The notes under the pieces were generated by a model. It ran no database searches, was not told where the DNA came from, and saw only the letters and a list, made by a program, of their open reading frames with translations. 7,582 nt of DNA from Pseudomonadota bacterium (lineage in GTDB: Bacteria > Pseudomonadota > Alphaproteobacteria > Rhodospirillales > Rhodospirillaceae): positions 1 through 7,582 of the forward strand of contig JAEWWF010000256.1 of NCBI GenBank assembly GCA_023396465.1, written 5' to 3'. The translations under genes and the position numbers were made by a program. This document shows, in pieces, positions 1 to 5,917 of the stretch. Every line of letters starts with the position of its first letter. The first letter of the stretch is position 1.

Positions 1-582
1 CCGGCGGCGGAGACGGCGGGGCGGGTGCTGGCGGTGGACGGCTTCATCGTCCTCACCCTCATCATGCTGCCCTTCACCACCCCCGGCGACGTCCTGTTCA
101 CCCTGTGGGGCTTCGATGCCTCGCGCCAGGGGCTGGAGCACGCCCTGCGCATCGCGCTCAAAGCCAATGCGGTGATCCTGGCCCTGCTGGCGCTGGTCGG
201 GACGCTGCCGGAAACCACCCTCGGCCACGCCCTCGCCCGCCTGCGGGTGCCCGAGAAACTGGTGCAACTGTTCCTCATGACCGTCCGCTACATCGACGTT
301 CTGCATCAAGAATACGGCCGCCTGCGCACCGCCATGAAGGCGCGCGGCTTCCGCCCCCGCACCGACCGCCACACCCTCACCAGCCTCGGTTACCTCATCG
401 GCATGCTGCTGGTGCGGTCGCTGGAGCGGTCGGAGCGGGTGATGGCGGCCATGAAGTGCCGCGGCTACAGCGGCCGCTTCCCGCTGCTCGACGATTTGCG
501 CAGCCGCCCCGCCGACTGGCTGTTCCTGGCGGCACTGACGGCGGCGTGCCTCGGCCTGCTGGCGGCGGATCGGCTGGCATGA
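1..582 (+). CDS. cbiQ: CbiQ/EcfT-type transmembrane protein of an ECF metal transporter (5'-truncated by window)
   Basis: This is the membrane-embedded coupling protein of an energy-coupling factor transporter. It carries ATP-driven motion from the ATPase to the substrate-binding subunit in the inner membrane. The frame is open to base 1, so the true start lies upstream; a GTG at 25 is only an internal candidate. The 193 visible residues contain hydrophobic segments at about bases 43-75, 151-207, 385-423 and 520-570. They also contain the paired short motifs typical of EcfT/CbiQ: ARG in AMKARG (340-348) and a variant CRG in AMKCRG (457-465), which sit in the cytoplasmic coupling helices that dock on the ATPases. 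The stop overlaps the next gene's ATG (ATGA, 579-582), indicating translational coupling to cbiO. CbiM/NikM-type partners would be expected upstream but are not visible. The substrate could be cobalt, nickel or, less likely, another ECF substrate. Family is fairly sure; the symbol is by context. Confidence 0.85.
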   Translation, partial: PAAETAGRVLAVDGFIVLTLIMLPFTTPGDVLFTLWGFDASRQGLEHALRIALKANAVILALLALVGTLPETTLGHALARLRVPEKLVQLFLMTVRYIDVLHQEYGRLRTAMKARGFRPRTDRHTLTSLGYLIGMLLVRSLERSERVMAAMKCRGYSGRFPLLDDLRSRPADWLFLAALTAACLGLLAADRLA

Positions 583-1235
583 CGGCGGCGCCGCTGATCG
601 CGGTCGAGGATCTGCACTTCGCCTATGGCCCGCAACGCCCGGTGCTGACCGGCGTCTCTCTGGCGCTGGCGGCGGGGGAGCGGCTGGCGCTGGTGGGCGA
701 CAACGGCGCCGGCAAGTCGACCCTGCTGTCGCTGCTGGTCGGGCTGCTGAAGCCGCAGGCCGGGCGCATCGTCGCCTTCGGGCGCGAGCGGGTGACCGAG
801 GCCGATTTCGCCGAGGTGCGGCCGCAGGCCGGTTTCGTGTTCCAGGACCCCGACGACCAGCTGTTCTGCCCGACGGTGGCCGAGGATGTCGCCTTCGGCC
901 CCCTCAACCTGGGGGCCGGGCGCGACGAGGCCCGCGCCATCGTCGCCGAGACGCTGGAGATGCTGGGGCTGGCCGGGTTCGGCCCGCGCGTCACCCATCA
1001 TCTGTCGGGCGGCGAGAAGCGGCTGGTGTCGCTGGCCGCCGTGCTTGCCATGCGGCCGCAGGTGCTGCTGCTGGACGAGCCCACCAACGCGCTGGATGCC
1101 CGCCACCGGGCGCGGCTGATCGAGATTCTGCGCGGGCTGCCGCAAGCCATGGTGATCGTCAGCCATGACGCCGATTTCCTCGCCGCCCTCGCCACCCGCT
1201 CGCTGCGGCTGGAGGGTGGCCGGGTCATCCCCTGA
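579..1235 (+). CDS. cbiO: CbiO-type ATPase of an ECF metal (Co/Ni) transporter
   Basis: This 218-residue cytoplasmic ABC ATPase would power the transporter whose membrane part is encoded just upstream. All ABC motifs are present and intact: Walker A GDNGAGKST (residues 40-48), Q-loop Q89 in FQDPDDQLF (88-96, the form usual for CbiO/EcfA), signature LSGGEKR (142-148), Walker B LLLDE (163-167), D-loop LD at 172-173, and switch histidine H196 in SHD. The ATG at 579 overlaps the cbiQ stop by four bases and places the first beta-strand at the expected distance, so I chose it over the much longer upstream frame, which is only a shadow of cbiQ. The protein ends soon after the nucleotide-binding domain, without the C-terminal extension seen in some EcfA proteins. 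Its last 11 bases overlap the convergent protease gene. Cobalt versus nickel cannot be decided here. Confidence 0.92.
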   Translation: MTAAPLIAVEDLHFAYGPQRPVLTGVSLALAAGERLALVGDNGAGKSTLLSLLVGLLKPQAGRIVAFGRERVTEADFAEVRPQAGFVFQDPDDQLFCPTVAEDVAFGPLNLGAGRDEARAIVAETLEMLGLAGFGPRVTHHLSGGEKRLVSLAAVLAMRPQVLLLDEPTNALDARHRARLIEILRGLPQAMVIVSHDADFLAALATRSLRLEGGRVIP

Positions 1236-2607
1236 CCGGCGGTGGCTCCGGGTAATCGTCCCACGGGTCGGCGCTGGCCGGCAGCGGGTCGTCGACCACC
1301 AGGTTGAGGGTGCGCAGGGCATCGGCGATGCCGATGAACAGGTTGAGGCCGAGGCTGCCGCCGCCCTCGCCCTGGAAGCCGGCGTATGTCAGGCCGAGCA
1401 GGTTGCCGCGTCCGTCCACCAGGGCGCCGCCACTGCTGCCGGGCGACACCGCCGCGTCGGCCTGGATGTCGGTCAGGCCGCGATCGTTGCGGGGGAAGCC
1501 GCTGACGATGCCGCGCGTCACCGTGCCGGCCAGCCCTTTGCGCTGCGGCGTGCCGATGACATGGACGTCCTCCCCCACCACCGGCGGCGGGTCGAGCCGC
1601 ACCGGCAGCACCGCCGCCGCCGCTTCCGCCGTTTGCAGCAGGGCGACGTCGCGGCGGCCGTCGCGGCGCAGCACCGTGGCGCGGTGGAAGGCGCCGCTGA
1701 CATCGCGCACCATCACCTGATCGTGGCCTTCGACCACATGGTGGTTGGTGAGCACCAGGGTAGGGGTGATGCGCACGCCGGAGCCGTGGCCGGCGCCGGT
1801 ATCCACCGTCACCACGGCGGCGCGCACCGCTTCGGCATGGTCGGACAGCGGCGTCTCGTGCAGCGGCAGGCGCGGCACCAGCAGCGGCGCCGGGCCGACG
1901 GCGCGGTCGGCGATGGCGAACTGCGACGGATCGCGGCTGACCAGGTCGAGCAGCGCCGGGTCGCCGGCGAAGTTGCTGGCGGCGGTGCCGAAGGCGGCGT
2001 TGATGAGCAGCTGCACCGCCAGCGGCGACGGGTCTTCCAGGGTGGCGACGCCTTCGCTGGCGGTCTGGTAGACCACCTTGCGCAACGCTTGGCTGAACAC
2101 CTGCCACTGCACCCGCACATAGCCGCGCCCGGTCTTCAGGAACTTCTCGTCGCCGGTCAGCAGGTCGCGCTGGTGGCAGAGGTCGAGGCGGATGTCGTCG
2201 ATGCGGGCGCCGACCAGATAATCGGTGCGCGGCCGCCCACGCTCGATGTCGGCGAACAGGTTGCTGGGGTCGCCGGTGGTGGCGTAGCCGGCGAGATTGA
2301 GGCGGTCATAGAAAATGTCGGAGAAGCTGCGGCTGAACACTTCCGTCCGCGACATCTGCCAGGAGATGGGGTCGCTGCGCCCGGCGCAGCTCCAGATGCT
2401 GCCGCCATAGCCGCCGATGGTGGTGCCGGGCGGGATGGCGATGGTGGCGCCGTGGAAGCGCAGGGTGGCGAGCGTGCGCTCGAACCCCATCTCCGGCGGC
2501 GCCCGCATCTCCACCGCCGGGATCGGCATGCCGGTGGAGCAGCCGGCCAGCAGCGCGGCCGCCACCAGCACCGCCGCCCGGCGGCCTCCGTGTCGCCCCC
2601 TTTGCAT
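1225..2607 (-). CDS. lipoprotein with C-terminal trypsin-like serine protease domain
   Basis: The predicted 460-residue protein starts with a positively charged segment and a hydrophobic run ending in the lipobox LAGC (residues 20-23). Cys23 would therefore be lipidated, and Ser24 at +2 favours the outer membrane over the inner one. Residues about 35-235 form a region I cannot assign. It has conserved-looking FSRSFSDIFYDRL, DYLVGARIDDIRLD and YVRVQWQVF stretches, reminiscent of small envelope lipoproteins. Residues about 258-435 are a trypsin/DegP-like S1 domain with H290 in TNHHVV, D320 in RDVALL and S392 in PGSSGG, so the triad is complete. I see no PDZ domain; the C-terminus is a short proline- and acid-rich tail. 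The ATG at 2607 is preferred to a TTG at 2631 because it gives a normal signal peptide and has a GGAGG ribosome site five bases upstream. The gene diverges from hisH and is convergent with cbiO. Its substrate is unknown; periplasmic protein quality control is a guess. Confidence 0.88.
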   Translation of the reverse strand: MQRGRHGGRRAAVLVAAALLAGCSTGMPIPAVEMRAPPEMGFERTLATLRFHGATIAIPPGTTIGGYGGSIWSCAGRSDPISWQMSRTEVFSRSFSDIFYDRLNLAGYATTGDPSNLFADIERGRPRTDYLVGARIDDIRLDLCHQRDLLTGDEKFLKTGRGYVRVQWQVFSQALRKVVYQTASEGVATLEDPSPLAVQLLINAAFGTAASNFAGDPALLDLVSRDPSQFAIADRAVGPAPLLVPRLPLHETPLSDHAEAVRAAVVTVDTGAGHGSGVRITPTLVLTNHHVVEGHDQVMVRDVSGAFHRATVLRRDGRRDVALLQTAEAAAAVLPVRLDPPPVVGEDVHVIGTPQRKGLAGTVTRGIVSGFPRNDRGLTDIQADAAVSPGSSGGALVDGRGNLLGLTYAGFQGEGGGSLGLNLFIGIADALRTLNLVVDDPLPASADPWDDYPEPPPVRG

Positions 2608-2612
2608 GCCAC

Positions 2613-2617
2613 CCTCC
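2613..2617 (-). promoter_or_regulatory. ribosome binding site of the lipoprotein protease
   Basis: Read on the minus strand this is GGAGG within a longer purine run (2612-2620), five bases before the ATG at 2607. It supports that start over the upstream TTG at 2631, which would leave this purine run inside the gene. Confidence 0.6.
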
Positions 2618-2646
2618 CCCGACGGTTGCAATCTTGTCGCGAGCGG

Positions 2647-2675
2647 AGTGTAGCGGGAGCGGGCGGCGGCGGCAA
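2647..2675 (-). promoter_or_regulatory. candidate sigma-70-type promoter for the lipoprotein protease
   Basis: On the minus strand a TTGCCG box (2670-2675) and a TACACT box (2647-2652) are separated by 17 bases. Each matches 4 of 6 consensus positions. Transcription would begin near 2640, giving a leader of about 33 bases. The match is modest in a GC-rich background, so this is a prediction from spacing and position only. Confidence 0.35.
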
Positions 2676-2703
2676 TCCTCCGCCCGCAGCGGCGGCAGGG
2701 GCT

Positions 2704-2731
2704 TTGACGCGGCCCGGGTTCCTGTTACAAA
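2704..2731 (+). promoter_or_regulatory. candidate sigma-70-type promoter for the his cluster
   Basis: A TTGACG box (2704-2709, 5 of 6 consensus) is followed after 16 bases by TACAAA (2726-2731, 4 of 6). Initiation near 2738 would give a leader of about 55 bases before hisH. The leader has no run of histidine codons, so there is no sign of an enteric-type his attenuator. The box lies back to back with the protease promoter candidate, with 28 bases between the two -35 elements. Confidence 0.45.
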
Positions 2732-2792
2732 GCCTGCGACCGACCCATATAGCCGGTACGCCGGCACCCGCCGCCCCTGTGGGATACGTTTC

Positions 2793-3437
2793 ATGACCGT
2801 CGCCATCATCGATTACGGATCGGGCAACCTGCGCTCGGCCGCCAAGGCGCTGGAGCGCGCCGTGGCCGAATCGGGATCGTCCGAGACCGTCCTCGTCACC
2901 GCCGATGCCGCCGCCGTGCGCGCCGCCGACCGCGTGGTGCTGCCGGGCGTTGGCGCCTTCGCCGACTGCCGCCGCGGCCTTGATGCCGTGCCGGGCATGG
3001 TGGAAGCGCTGCACGCGGTGGTGATGGAAAAGGGCCGCCCCTTCCTCGGCATCTGCGTCGGCATGCAGCTTCTGGCCAGCCACGGGCGCGAGCACGGCAC
3101 CACCGACGGCCTCGGCTGGATCGCCGGCAACGTGGCGCGCATCCAGCCCCGCGACCCGGCGCTGAAGGTGCCGCACATGGGCTGGAACGAGCTGGAGTTC
3201 GCCGCCGGCGCCCACCCGCTGCTGAGCGGCATCTCGCCCGGCGACCATGCCTATTTCGTCCACAGCTATCACTTCGTGCCGGCCGATCCGGCGCACCGCC
3301 TCGCCACCGTCGACTACGGCGAAACGCTGACCGCCATGGTCGCCCGCGACAACCTGGTCGGCACCCAGTTCCACCCCGAGAAAAGCCAGGTCACCGGCCT
3401 GAGGCTGCTCTCCAACTTCCTGCGCTGGGCCCCATGA
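2793..3437 (+). CDS. hisH: imidazole glycerol phosphate synthase, glutaminase subunit HisH
   Basis: HisH hydrolyses glutamine and channels the ammonia to HisF, which uses it to turn PRFAR into imidazole glycerol phosphate and AICAR, the fifth step of histidine synthesis. The 214-residue protein is a class I glutamine amidotransferase of normal length. It starts with the family opening IIDYGSGNL (5-13) and has an oxyanion-region PGVGAF (51-56). The nucleophile is Cys88 in GICVGMQLL, and H194 and E196 in QFHPEKS complete the triad. The ATG at 2793 gives the expected N-terminus and is preceded by a weak GGGA at 2781-2784. It is the first gene of the his cluster here, and its stop overlaps the hisA start (ATGA, 3434-3437). 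Together with hisF downstream it supplies both synthase subunits. Nothing looks damaged. Confidence 0.97.
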   Translation: MTVAIIDYGSGNLRSAAKALERAVAESGSSETVLVTADAAAVRAADRVVLPGVGAFADCRRGLDAVPGMVEALHAVVMEKGRPFLGICVGMQLLASHGREHGTTDGLGWIAGNVARIQPRDPALKVPHMGWNELEFAAGAHPLLSGISPGDHAYFVHSYHFVPADPAHRLATVDYGETLTAMVARDNLVGTQFHPEKSQVTGLRLLSNFLRWAP

Positions 3438-4165
3438 TCCTGTTTCCCGCCATCGACCTGAAGGACGGCGCCTGTGTCCGCCTGCTGAAAGGCGAAATGG
3501 ACAAGGCCACCGTCTTCAACACCTCCCCCGCCGAGCAGGCGCGCGCCTTCAAGGACGCCGGCTGCGAATGGCTGCACGTGGTCGACCTCAACGGCGCCTT
3601 CGCCGGCCAGCCGGTCAATGCCGAAGCGGTGGACGAGATCCTCGCCATCATGGCCGACGACGTGCCGGTGCAGCTGGGCGGCGGCATCCGCGACCGCGCC
3701 ACCATCGACCTGTGGCTGGGCAAGGGAATCGAGCGCGTCATCCTCGGCACCGTGGCGCTGCGCCATCCCGAACTGGTGAAGGACGCCTGCAAGGCGCATC
3801 CCGGCCGCATCGCCGTCGGCATCGACGCCCGCGACGGCATGGTGGCGGTGGAAGGCTGGGCCGAAACCAGCGAGATCACCGCCGTCGACCTGGCGCTGAA
3901 GTTCGAGGACGCCGGCGTCGCCGCCATCATCTACACCGACATCGAGCGCGACGGCGCCCTCCAGGGCCCCAACGTCGAGGCCACCGCCGCCCTGGCGGAG
4001 CGGCTGACGACGCCGGTCATCGCCTCGGGCGGGGTGGCGTCGCTGGACGACCTGAAGGCGCTGAAGGCACGGCAGGCGTCGGGCATCGTCGGCGTCATCT
4101 CCGGCCGCGCCCTCTACGACGGCCGCATCGATCTGGCGCAGGCGCTGGCGGTGCTAAAGGGGTAA
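3434..4165 (+). CDS. hisA: phosphoribosylformimino-AICAR-ribotide isomerase HisA
   Basis: HisA catalyses the Amadori isomerisation of ProFAR to PRFAR, the fourth step of histidine synthesis and the one that feeds HisF. The 243-residue protein is a complete (beta-alpha)8 barrel of standard length. The catalytic acids are D8 in FPAIDLKDG and D131 in VGIDARDG, followed by the typical GW at 141-142. Phosphate-binding loops are QLGGGIR (80-86) with ILGT (103-106), and ASGGV plus the ISGRALYDG stretch near the C-terminus; YTDIERDG is the internal half-barrel repeat. It begins in a four-base overlap with the hisH stop, which fixes the ATG. It is separated from hisF by 170 bases containing a long inverted repeat, so coupling to hisF is looser than coupling to hisH. 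Confidence 0.97.
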   Translation: MILFPAIDLKDGACVRLLKGEMDKATVFNTSPAEQARAFKDAGCEWLHVVDLNGAFAGQPVNAEAVDEILAIMADDVPVQLGGGIRDRATIDLWLGKGIERVILGTVALRHPELVKDACKAHPGRIAVGIDARDGMVAVEGWAETSEITAVDLALKFEDAGVAAIIYTDIERDGALQGPNVEATAALAERLTTPVIASGGVASLDDLKALKARQASGIVGVISGRALYDGRIDLAQALAVLKG

Positions 4166-4182
4166 CGGGTCGAGGGGGGATC

Positions 4183-4295
4183 AACCACCAAGACACCAAG
4201 ACACCAAGAGAACACTCCCTGCCTGACGGTCGTGTCCGGGCCCGTCGACGGGAAGCCAGGGAAAGTCTCCTTGGTGTCTTGGTGCCTTGGTGGTT
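4183..4295. repeat. 113-bp imperfect palindrome with tandem 8-mer arms (MITE-like or dispersed repeat)
   Basis: Between hisA and hisF the sequence folds back on itself about position 4239. The outer arms (4183-4207 and 4271-4295) match as reverse complements at 24 of 25 positions. The palindrome then continues inward with interruptions, for example 4216-4221 against 4257-4262 and 4229-4232 against 4246-4249, to a central GGGCCC (4238-4243). The left arm contains three perfect tandem copies of CACCAAGA (4186-4209). The right arm carries three copies on the other strand (4269-4292), two ending in G instead of A. The arms are richer in A and T than the coding DNA around them. No convincing target-site duplication and no reading frame of its own are visible. 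If transcribed, it would form a long RNA hairpin between hisA and hisF. I read it as a dispersed noncoding repeat; copy number cannot be judged from one window. Confidence 0.85.
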
Positions 4296-4323
4296 CAAAC
4301 CCTGCCGCCGGAAGTGAAGGTAT

Positions 4324-4328
4324 AAGGA
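4324..4328 (+). promoter_or_regulatory. ribosome binding site of hisF
   Basis: AAGGA lies seven bases before the hisF ATG. It gives hisF its own translation start after the repeat-containing gap, so it does not depend on ribosomes arriving from hisA. Confidence 0.6.
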
Positions 4329-4335
4329 CACACAG

Positions 4336-5094
4336 ATGCTCAAGATGCGCATCATCCCCTGCCTGGACGTCAAGGACGGCCGTGTGGTGAAGGGGGTCAA
4401 TTTCGTCGGGCTGCGGGATGCCGGCGATCCGGTGGAGCAGGCGCGGATCTACGACGCCGCCGGCGCCGACGAACTGTGCTTCCTCGACATCACCGCCAGC
4501 CATGAAAACCGCGGCACCCTCTACGACGTCGTCGCCCGCACCGCCGAGCAGTGCTTCATGCCGCTGACCGTCGGCGGCGGCGTGCGCGCGGTGGAAGACA
4601 TCCGCAAGCTGCTGCTGGCCGGGGCCGACAAGGTCTCCATCAACACCGCCGCCGTCCACCGGCCGGAGTTCGTGCGCGAGGCGGCGGAGAAGTTCGGCAG
4701 CCAGTGCATCGTCGTCGCCATCGACGCCAAGTCGGTGGCGCCCGGCAAGTTCGAGATATTCACCCACGGCGGCCGCAACGCCACCGGCCTGGATGCGGTG
4801 GAGTGGGCCAAGCGCATGGAAGAATACGGCGCCGGCGAGATCCTGCTGACCAGCATGGACCGCGACGGCACCAAGCAGGGCTTCAACCTGCCACTCACCC
4901 GCGCGGTGGCCGATGCGGTGTCGATCCCGGTCATCGCGTCCGGCGGTGTCGGCACGCTGGATCACTTGGTGGAAGGCATCCGCGAGGGGCACGCGACGGC
5001 GGTGCTCGCCGCCTCCATCTTCCACTTCGGCGAATACACCATCCGGCAGGCGAAGGACCACATGCGCGCCGCCGGCATCCCCATGCGCGACTGA
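4336..5094 (+). CDS. hisF: imidazole glycerol phosphate synthase, cyclase subunit HisF
   Basis: HisF is the cyclase half of the HisH-HisF enzyme. It uses ammonia tunnelled from HisH to convert PRFAR to imidazole glycerol phosphate, for histidine, and AICAR, which returns to purine synthesis. The 252-residue protein is a full-length barrel paralogous to HisA. The catalytic aspartates are D11 in IIPCLDVKDGRVVKG and D130 in VVAIDAK. TVGGGVR (78-84) and a C-terminal IASGGVGTLDH form phosphate loops, and LLTSMDRDGTKQGFN is the conserved second-half segment. The ATG at 4336 gives the usual N-terminus MLKMRIIPCLD. It lies 37 bases before hisE and is preceded by the palindromic repeat that separates it from hisA. 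Confidence 0.97.
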   Translation: MLKMRIIPCLDVKDGRVVKGVNFVGLRDAGDPVEQARIYDAAGADELCFLDITASHENRGTLYDVVARTAEQCFMPLTVGGGVRAVEDIRKLLLAGADKVSINTAAVHRPEFVREAAEKFGSQCIVVAIDAKSVAPGKFEIFTHGGRNATGLDAVEWAKRMEEYGAGEILLTSMDRDGTKQGFNLPLTRAVADAVSIPVIASGGVGTLDHLVEGIREGHATAVLAASIFHFGEYTIRQAKDHMRAAGIPMRD

Positions 5095-5131
5095 CGGCGC
5101 CCGCGACCACGACGCGAAAGGACGACGGCCC

Positions 5132-5467
5132 ATGACCACCCCCGCCGCCACCGCCGAGGTGCTCGACCGCCTGCACGCCGTCATCGAGGGCCGCAAGGGC
5201 GCCGACGCCGACAGCAGCTACACCGCCCGCCTGTTCGCCAAGGGCCGCCGCAAGATCGCCCAGAAGGTGGGCGAGGAAGGGGTGGAATGCGCCATCGCCG
5301 CCGTGTCCCAGGGGCCGGCGGAGGTGGTGAGCGAAAGCGCCGACCTGCTCTATCATCTGCTGGTGCTGTGGGCCGACGCCGGCGTCGCCCCGGCCGATGT
5401 CTATGCCGAGCTGGAACGCCGCGTCGGCACCTCCGGCCTGACCGAAAAGGCGTCGCGCGGCGGCTGA
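5132..5467 (+). CDS. hisE: phosphoribosyl-ATP pyrophosphatase HisE
   Basis: HisE removes pyrophosphate from phosphoribosyl-ATP to give phosphoribosyl-AMP, the second step of histidine synthesis. It is a stand-alone 111-residue enzyme, not fused to HisI as in enterics; a separate hisI is expected elsewhere. The all-alpha MazG-like fold is indicated by LFAKGRRKIAQKVGEEGVE (34-52), with acidic metal-binding residues E48, E49 and E52, and by SESADLLYHLLVL (67-79), with E68 and D71. The ATG at 5132 is preceded by AAAGGA at 5117-5122, nine bases away. It follows hisF by 37 bases and is probably in the same transcript. A GC-rich hairpin spans its last codons and may end the his transcript, though the HIT gene follows closely. 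Confidence 0.96.
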   Translation: MTTPAATAEVLDRLHAVIEGRKGADADSSYTARLFAKGRRKIAQKVGEEGVECAIAAVSQGPAEVVSESADLLYHLLVLWADAGVAPADVYAELERRVGTSGLTEKASRGG

Positions 5468-5478
5468 TCCGGCCGCGC
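5455..5478 (+). terminator. weak candidate terminator hairpin at the hisE 3' end
   Basis: GCGCGGC (5455-5461) is complementary to GCCGCGC (5472-5478), a 7-bp stem with a 10-base loop, followed by a short pyrimidine stretch TTCTTCC (5481-5487). It overlaps the hisE stop codon. The T-run is poor and GC-rich genomes form such stems by chance, so readthrough into the HIT gene is quite possible. Confidence 0.25.
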
Positions 5479-5521
5479 CGTTCTTCCTCCGATCACCGCA
5501 ACCACGGGAGCATGCCGACCC

Positions 5522-5884
5522 ATGGCCTATGATCAGTCCAACATCTTCGCCCGCATCCTGCGCGGCGAGATCCCGGCGAAGAAGGTCTACGAGGACGATC
5601 TCGTGCTCGCCTTCGAGGACATCGCCCCCAAACGCCCGGTCCACATCCTGGTGATCCCGAAGGGCCCCTACGCCGATGCCACCGCGCTCGGCGAGGACGC
5701 CAGCGACGCCGAGATCGCCGCCCTGTGGCGGGCGGTGGCGAAGATCGCGCGGGAGAAGGGGCTGGATGCCACCGGCTACCGCGTCATCTCCAACACCGGC
5801 GACGACGGCGGCCAGGAAGTGCCGCACCTGCACCTGCACATCCTCGGCGGCGCCCCGGTCGGCCCGATGGTGAAGGCGCTGTAA
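5522..5884 (+). CDS. HIT-family purine nucleoside phosphoramidase (HinT-like)
   Basis: The 120-residue protein belongs to the histidine triad superfamily, small homodimeric hydrolases that act on AMP-linked substrates such as adenosine phosphoramidates. It opens with the HinT-type NIFARILRGEIPAKKVYEDD (7-26), has a mid-barrel VHILVIPK (40-47), and carries the active-site triad HLHLHILGG (102-110), in which H104 would be the nucleophile by family analogy. NTGDDGGQEVPH just before it is typical of the HinT branch rather than Fhit or GalT. The ATG at 5522 is the family start, with GGGAG at 5506-5510 somewhat far upstream. It sits 54 bases after hisE, an arrangement I recall from other alphaproteobacteria. 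A link to histidine or purine nucleotide metabolism is plausible but unproven. Confidence 0.93.
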   Translation: MAYDQSNIFARILRGEIPAKKVYEDDLVLAFEDIAPKRPVHILVIPKGPYADATALGEDASDAEIAALWRAVAKIAREKGLDATGYRVISNTGDDGGQEVPHLHLHILGGAPVGPMVKAL

Positions 5885-5892
5885 GGCGGGGA

Positions 5893-5917
5893 AGGGGCGG
5901 CCCGCAGGGGCGCCCCT
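5893..5917. terminator. GC-rich hairpin between convergent HIT and metallopeptidase genes
   Basis: AGGGGCG (5893-5899) pairs with CGCCCCT (5911-5917). Inside, CCC (5901-5903) pairs with GGG (5907-5909) across one G-G mismatch, leaving a three-base loop. It fills most of the 32-base gap between two converging genes and its last base belongs to the metallopeptidase stop codon. Neither side has a T-run, so it would be at best a bidirectional, non-canonical terminator or a transcript-end stabiliser. Confidence 0.4.

Noticed and set aside
2738..2792. Possible his attenuator leader peptide before hisH
   Set aside because: The short leader contains no run of histidine codons and no terminator-antiterminator pair that I can see.
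1165..2796. A 543-codon open frame on the plus strand opposite the lipoprotein protease
   Set aside because: It is a shadow frame kept open by high GC content: the product is dominated by Ala, Gly, Arg, His and Gln, shows no motif, and lies antisense to a gene with a signal peptide and an intact catalytic triad.
2157..3374. A 405-codon minus-strand open frame antisense to hisH
   Set aside because: It spans the divergent promoter region and the antisense of hisH, then reads part of the protease gene in the wrong frame; composition is that of a shadow.
4186..4292. Possible CRISPR array because of repeated 8-mers
   Set aside because: The units are contiguous 8-mers in inverted arms, without spacers or full-length direct repeats, and there are no cas genes.
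4321..4326. TATAAG as a -10 box for a separate hisF promoter
   Set aside because: There is no reasonable -35 box 15-19 bases upstream, and initiation would fall almost at the ATG; the purines are better read as part of the ribosome binding site.
3434..5094. Sequence similarity between the hisA and hisF proteins as a possible recent duplication
   Set aside because: HisA and HisF are ancient paralogues in all histidine-making bacteria; the similarity here is at the usual family level.
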